From Streptomyces rhizoryzae (GTDB lineage Bacteria > Actinomycetota > Actinomycetes > Streptomycetales > Streptomycetaceae), in the NCBI RefSeq assembly GCF_023155275.1, contig NZ_JALMUV010000029.1:1-64000 (forward strand): a stretch of DNA of 64,000 nt, written 5' to 3'. The notes below the pieces were generated by a model. It had not been told where the DNA came from and ran no database searches. It was given only the letters and a program-made list of their open reading frames with translations. The position numbers and the translations under genes are program-made. Each line of letters opens with the position of its first letter. Within the stretch, counting starts at the first letter, position 1. Positions 61,306 through 64,000 of this stretch are shown piece by piece.

Positions 61306-62604
61306 TCAGCTGTCCACCCGTACCGGCAGGGCGTCCAGGCCGTAGACGATGGAGAGTTTGCGGAAGGCGAGGTCCTGGGGGGCGGTGGCGAGGCGCATGG
61401 TGGGGAAGCGGCGGACCAGGGCGGGGTAGGCGGCGCGGAGTTCCATGCGGGCGAGTTCGGCGCCCACGCAGCGGTGGATGCCGTAGCCGAAGGCGAGGTG
61501 GGAGGGGATCTTGGCGCGGTCGGGGTCGAACTGCTCCATGCCGGGGCCCAGTTCGGGGTCGCGGTCGGCGCCGCTGAGGGAGCACAGGACGACGTCGCCG
61601 GCGGCGATCTCGACGCCGGCGATCTCCATGTCCTCGCGGGCGAAGCGGGGGAAGGCGACCTGGACGACGGTGAGGTAGCGCAGCAGCTCTTCGACGTAGC
61701 GGTCGACGGCGTCGTCGCCGTCCTTGAGGGCGGCGAAGTGGCGCGGGTCCTGGAGGAGGACCAGGGCGCCGAGCGCCAGCATGCTGGCGGTGGTCTCGAA
61801 GCCGCCGGTGAGGACGCCGTCGGCGAGGCCGGCCAGTTCCTCGTCGCTGACCGCGTCGCCGTGTTCGCGGACGATCATGCCGAGGAGGCCGTCGCCGGGG
61901 TTGGCGCGCTCCTTCTTGACGACCTGGCGGAAGTAGGCGAGCGATTCGGATATGGCGCCGAAGGAGGCGTTGGCGCCGCTGAAGAGGTCGAAGCGGGCGG
62001 CGCTCAGGCGCTCGAAGTCGGCGCGGTCCTCGTAGGGGACGCCGAGGAGTTCGCAGATGACGAGGGAGGGGATGGGGAGGGCGAAGGAGGCGACGAGGTC
62101 CACCGGGGTGCCGTCCTGGCCGGCCTTCTCCATCGCGTCGAGGCGCTCCTCGACGATGTCGTGGATGCGGGGGGTGAGCCGGCTGAGCCGGCGCATGGTG
62201 AATTCGGGGGTGAGCAGGCGGCGCAGGCGGGTGTGGTCCGGCGGGTCGGCGAAGCCGAGGCCGCCGGGGTTCTGTTCGGCGCCGGCGCCGGCCTTGCCGA
62301 CGAGGTTGGTGAAGTCGGAGCTGAAGGCGCCGGCCTTGCCGAGCACCGCCTTGGCCTCGTCGTAGCCGGTGACCAGCCAGACGTTGGCGGCTATCGGCAC
62401 CGGCAGCTTGCTGATCGGCTCGCGGGCGCGGACGGCGGCCAGCTCGGGCACCGGGTCGAGGCCGTCGCGGCGCAGCGGCATCAGGACGGAGTCGGGGAGG
62501 AAGGACATCCGGGAGAGGTCGAAGCCCTTTTTCCTCGTTCTCGCCAGGTAGAGGCGGCCGGCCCAGGCGAAGATCCGGGAACGGAGGGTCGTCATGGCGC
62601 TCAT
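61306..62604 (-). CDS. Cytochrome P450
   Basis: This 432-residue soluble bacterial P450 has the haem-ligand loop FGYGIHRCVG (372-381, Cys379), the I-helix motif GGFETTAS with the acid/alcohol pair, and the K-helix ExxR in EELLR. It starts at the ATG at 62604 after AAAGG. An N-terminal extension of about 35 residues with basic stretches precedes the usual fold. No ferredoxin gene is adjacent, so redox partners are elsewhere. The substrate is unknown. The next gene downstream is nuclease-helicase copy C, 40 nt away. Confidence 0.92.
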   Translation of the reverse strand: MSAMTTLRSRIFAWAGRLYLARTRKKGFDLSRMSFLPDSVLMPLRRDGLDPVPELAAVRAREPISKLPVPIAANVWLVTGYDEAKAVLGKAGAFSSDFTNLVGKAGAGAEQNPGGLGFADPPDHTRLRRLLTPEFTMRRLSRLTPRIHDIVEERLDAMEKAGQDGTPVDLVASFALPIPSLVICELLGVPYEDRADFERLSAARFDLFSGANASFGAISESLAYFRQVVKKERANPGDGLLGMIVREHGDAVSDEELAGLADGVLTGGFETTASMLALGALVLLQDPRHFAALKDGDDAVDRYVEELLRYLTVVQVAFPRFAREDMEIAGVEIAAGDVVLCSLSGADRDPELGPGMEQFDPDRAKIPSHLAFGYGIHRCVGAELARMELRAAYPALVRRFPTMRLATAPQDLAFRKLSIVYGLDALPVRVDS

Positions 62605-63025
62605 ACTGCCTTTCGTCGCGGGGGACGGTCACCCGCGCTCGGCCGCCCCCGTGGGCCGAAACGGCGCGGGACCTTTACTCGGCGTGCACTGTGTCGTACG
62701 CCATAGCCCCTCGCGTGCGGCGCCATGGCGCTGGGCCATGGCGTCGACCGGTGCGATCGGTCGTCCGCATCAGCGTGACGAGCTCGGCCTTCTGCTGTTC
62801 GTTCTGACCGAGTTTACAAAGTGCTGACGGGGACGTTCACGGAACGGCCGCCTGCCGCCCCGGGCGGGACCCTGATTCTTCCCCTAGGGGATCGGGGAGC
62901 CGTTCGGCCCTGGTCCGGGGGGCCGGGGGCGGCGGTCGGCGGAGGTGGGGGCGACGGCGGGCGACTGCGGGGGCGTTCCGGGTGACTTGAGTGGAATGTG
63001 CCGATTTGCTTGCTACGTTGCCGCT
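62605..63025. other. Divergent promoter region between the P450 and rodA-like genes
   Basis: No gene is supported in these 421 nt. They contain two GCCATGGCG direct repeats (62722-62730, 62735-62743), an AT-richer TTTACAAAGTGC segment (about 62813-62824) that may hold a promoter or operator for the P450, a CCCCTAGGGG palindrome (62881-62890), and the rodA-like -10 box at 63014. Confidence 0.5.
63014..63019 (+). promoter_or_regulatory. -10 box of leaderless promoter for the rodA/ftsW-like gene
   Basis: TACGTT is followed by 6 nt and the GTG start at 63026. The same spacing occurs at other leaderless starts in this window. A -35 box is not convincing. Confidence 0.45.
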
Positions 63026-64000
63026 GTGGACGTGGTGGACGGGTTGGTTGTGGTGGACGGGGCCTCGCCCGCGGCGCCGCGCGGAGCCGGGCGGCGCGGG
63101 GTCGAGCTGGCGCTGCTGCTGGGCGCCGTGCTCATCAGCGTCTGCGGCTATCTGGTGGTGGGGGTGGCGCGGGGGCACGCGGTGCCGGACGGGGCGCTGC
63201 GGTACGCGGCCGGGCTGGGCGGCCTGGCGCTGCTGGCGCATCTCGCGGTGCGGTTCGGTGCCCGGCACGCCGATCCGCTGCTGCTGCCGACCGCGGTGCT
63301 GCTCAACGGGCTCGGGCTGGTGCTGATCTTCCGGCTCGACCTGGAGACCGCGGACGACCGGGCGGCGCCGGCCCAGCTGGTGTGGTCCGCGGTGGGCGTG
63401 ACGCTGTTCATCGGGGTGGTGGCGGTGCTGCGCGACCACCGGGCGCTCCAGCGGTACGCCTACGGGTGCGCGGGGCTGGCGCTGGCCCTGATGGTGGTGC
63501 CGATCCTCTTCCCGGCCGTCAACGGGGCGCGGATCTGGATCCGGGCGGCGGGGTTCTCGCTCCAGCCGGGCGAGTTCGCCAAGGTGCTGATCACGGTGTT
63601 CTTCGCGGCGTACCTGGCGGCCAACCGGGAGGCGCTGGCGCACACCGGGACCGCGGTGGGGCGGCTGCGGCTGCCGGCGGCGCGGGTGCTCGGGCCGGTC
63701 GTCGGCATCTGGCTGGTGAGCGTCGGGGTGCTGGTGCTGGAACGGGACCTGGGGACGTCGCTGCTGTTCTTCGGGGTCTTCGTGGTGCTGCTGTACGTGG
63801 CGACGGGGCGGGCGGGGTGGATCGCGGTGGGGGTGCTGCTGGCGGCGGCCGGGGCGGCGGCGGTGGGGACCCTGGAGCCGCATGTGCACGGCCGGGTGCA
63901 GGACTGGCTGCACCCGTTCGCCGGGATCGCGGCGGGCCGGGGGCCGGGGCAGCTGGCGCAGTCGCTGTTCGCGTTCGCCGCGGGCGGCACGTTCGGGACC
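63026..64000 (+). CDS. RodA/FtsW/SpoVE family SEDS glycosyltransferase, 5' part
   Basis: The first 325 codons are present and open to the window end; the gene continues outside. At least eight transmembrane helices are visible. SEDS-typical segments are NGARIWIRAAGFSLQPGEFAKV (about 168-189, counted in pieces: NGARIW, QPGEFAK) and LERDLGTSLLFF with the conserved Asp of the active site. SEDS proteins polymerise lipid II with a partner class B PBP, whose gene often follows. Sporulating actinobacteria have several paralogues, so division, elongation or sporulation cannot be told apart here. Confidence 0.88.
   Translation, partial: MDVVDGLVVVDGASPAAPRGAGRRGVELALLLGAVLISVCGYLVVGVARGHAVPDGALRYAAGLGGLALLAHLAVRFGARHADPLLLPTAVLLNGLGLVLIFRLDLETADDRAAPAQLVWSAVGVTLFIGVVAVLRDHRALQRYAYGCAGLALALMVVPILFPAVNGARIWIRAAGFSLQPGEFAKVLITVFFAAYLAANREALAHTGTAVGRLRLPAARVLGPVVGIWLVSVGVLVLERDLGTSLLFFGVFVVLLYVATGRAGWIAVGVLLAAAGAAAVGTLEPHVHGRVQDWLHPFAGIAAGRGPGQLAQSLFAFAAGGTFGT

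Overview
The window is a continuous stretch of high-GC actinobacterial chromosome, almost certainly Streptomyces. The evidence is the paired cytoskeletal coiled-coil genes scy and filP, an ATP synthase operon headed by atpI, a Rho factor with a large Arg/Asp-rich insert, NucS, third-codon GC close to saturation, and many genes whose -10 box lies 6-8 nt before the start codon (leaderless pattern). The gene order meaB-thiolase-mce-scy-filP ... atp ... glyA ... prfA-rpmE-rho-thrB-thrC-hom-lysA is the conserved Streptomyces core order. No plasmid, phage or insertion-sequence genes were seen.

Layout. 0.2-3 kb: methylmalonyl-CoA/propionate metabolism (MeaB chaperone, thiolase, methylmalonyl-CoA epimerase). 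3.2-8.5 kb: polar-growth cytoskeleton (Scy, FilP). 8.6-13 kb: two tandem ABC exporter pairs, the second carrying long Pro-rich arms. 13-24.2 kb: a mixed set comprising a zinc-ligand protein, an LLM flavin oxidoreductase, a small conserved protein, NucS mismatch endonuclease, a large membrane-anchored P-loop protein with a Thr/Pro/Ser tail, a STAS anti-anti-sigma factor, 3-hydroxybutyryl-CoA dehydrogenase, a TetR regulator with a divergent ABC exporter, cobalamin adenosyltransferase and a membrane protein. 24.4-26.4 kb: a NarL-type two-component pair. 26.6-35.1 kb: DUF2550 and atpIBEFHAGDC, preceded by a good match to a Rex redox-repressor site. 35.4-43.6 kb: envelope and translation genes (WecA/Rfe-like transferase, SHMT paralogue, LMW-PTP-like protein, Sua5, PrmC, RF1, L31, LCP protein), with a sigma-R promoter before rpmE. 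43.9-52.8 kb: rho and the aspartate-family amino acid genes thrB, thrC, hom and lysA, plus an ArgRS-like protein without a catalytic core.

From 53.4 kb the character changes. An orphan receiver protein and tRNA-Arg(CCG) are followed by a probable accessory block (54.4-61.3 kb). It holds a DUF3800 protein, low-GC small-ORF sequence, and three related proteins that each have an N-terminal PD-(D/E)XK-like nuclease core. In two of them this is fused to a complete Schlafen-group-3 (DUF2075) helicase. In the third the helicase part is degenerate and stops short. This is the best candidate for an undescribed system, plausibly in defence or nucleic-acid repair. A cytochrome P450 and the 5' part of a RodA/FtsW-type gene, cut by the window end, finish the sequence.

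Functional links inside the window: thiolase, hydroxybutyryl-CoA dehydrogenase, epimerase, MeaB and the cobalamin adenosyltransferase all serve acetoacetyl-CoA to methylmalonyl-CoA flux. PrmC methylates the RF1 encoded next to it. Hom, ThrC and ThrB make threonine, and LysA makes lysine, from the shared aspartate pathway.
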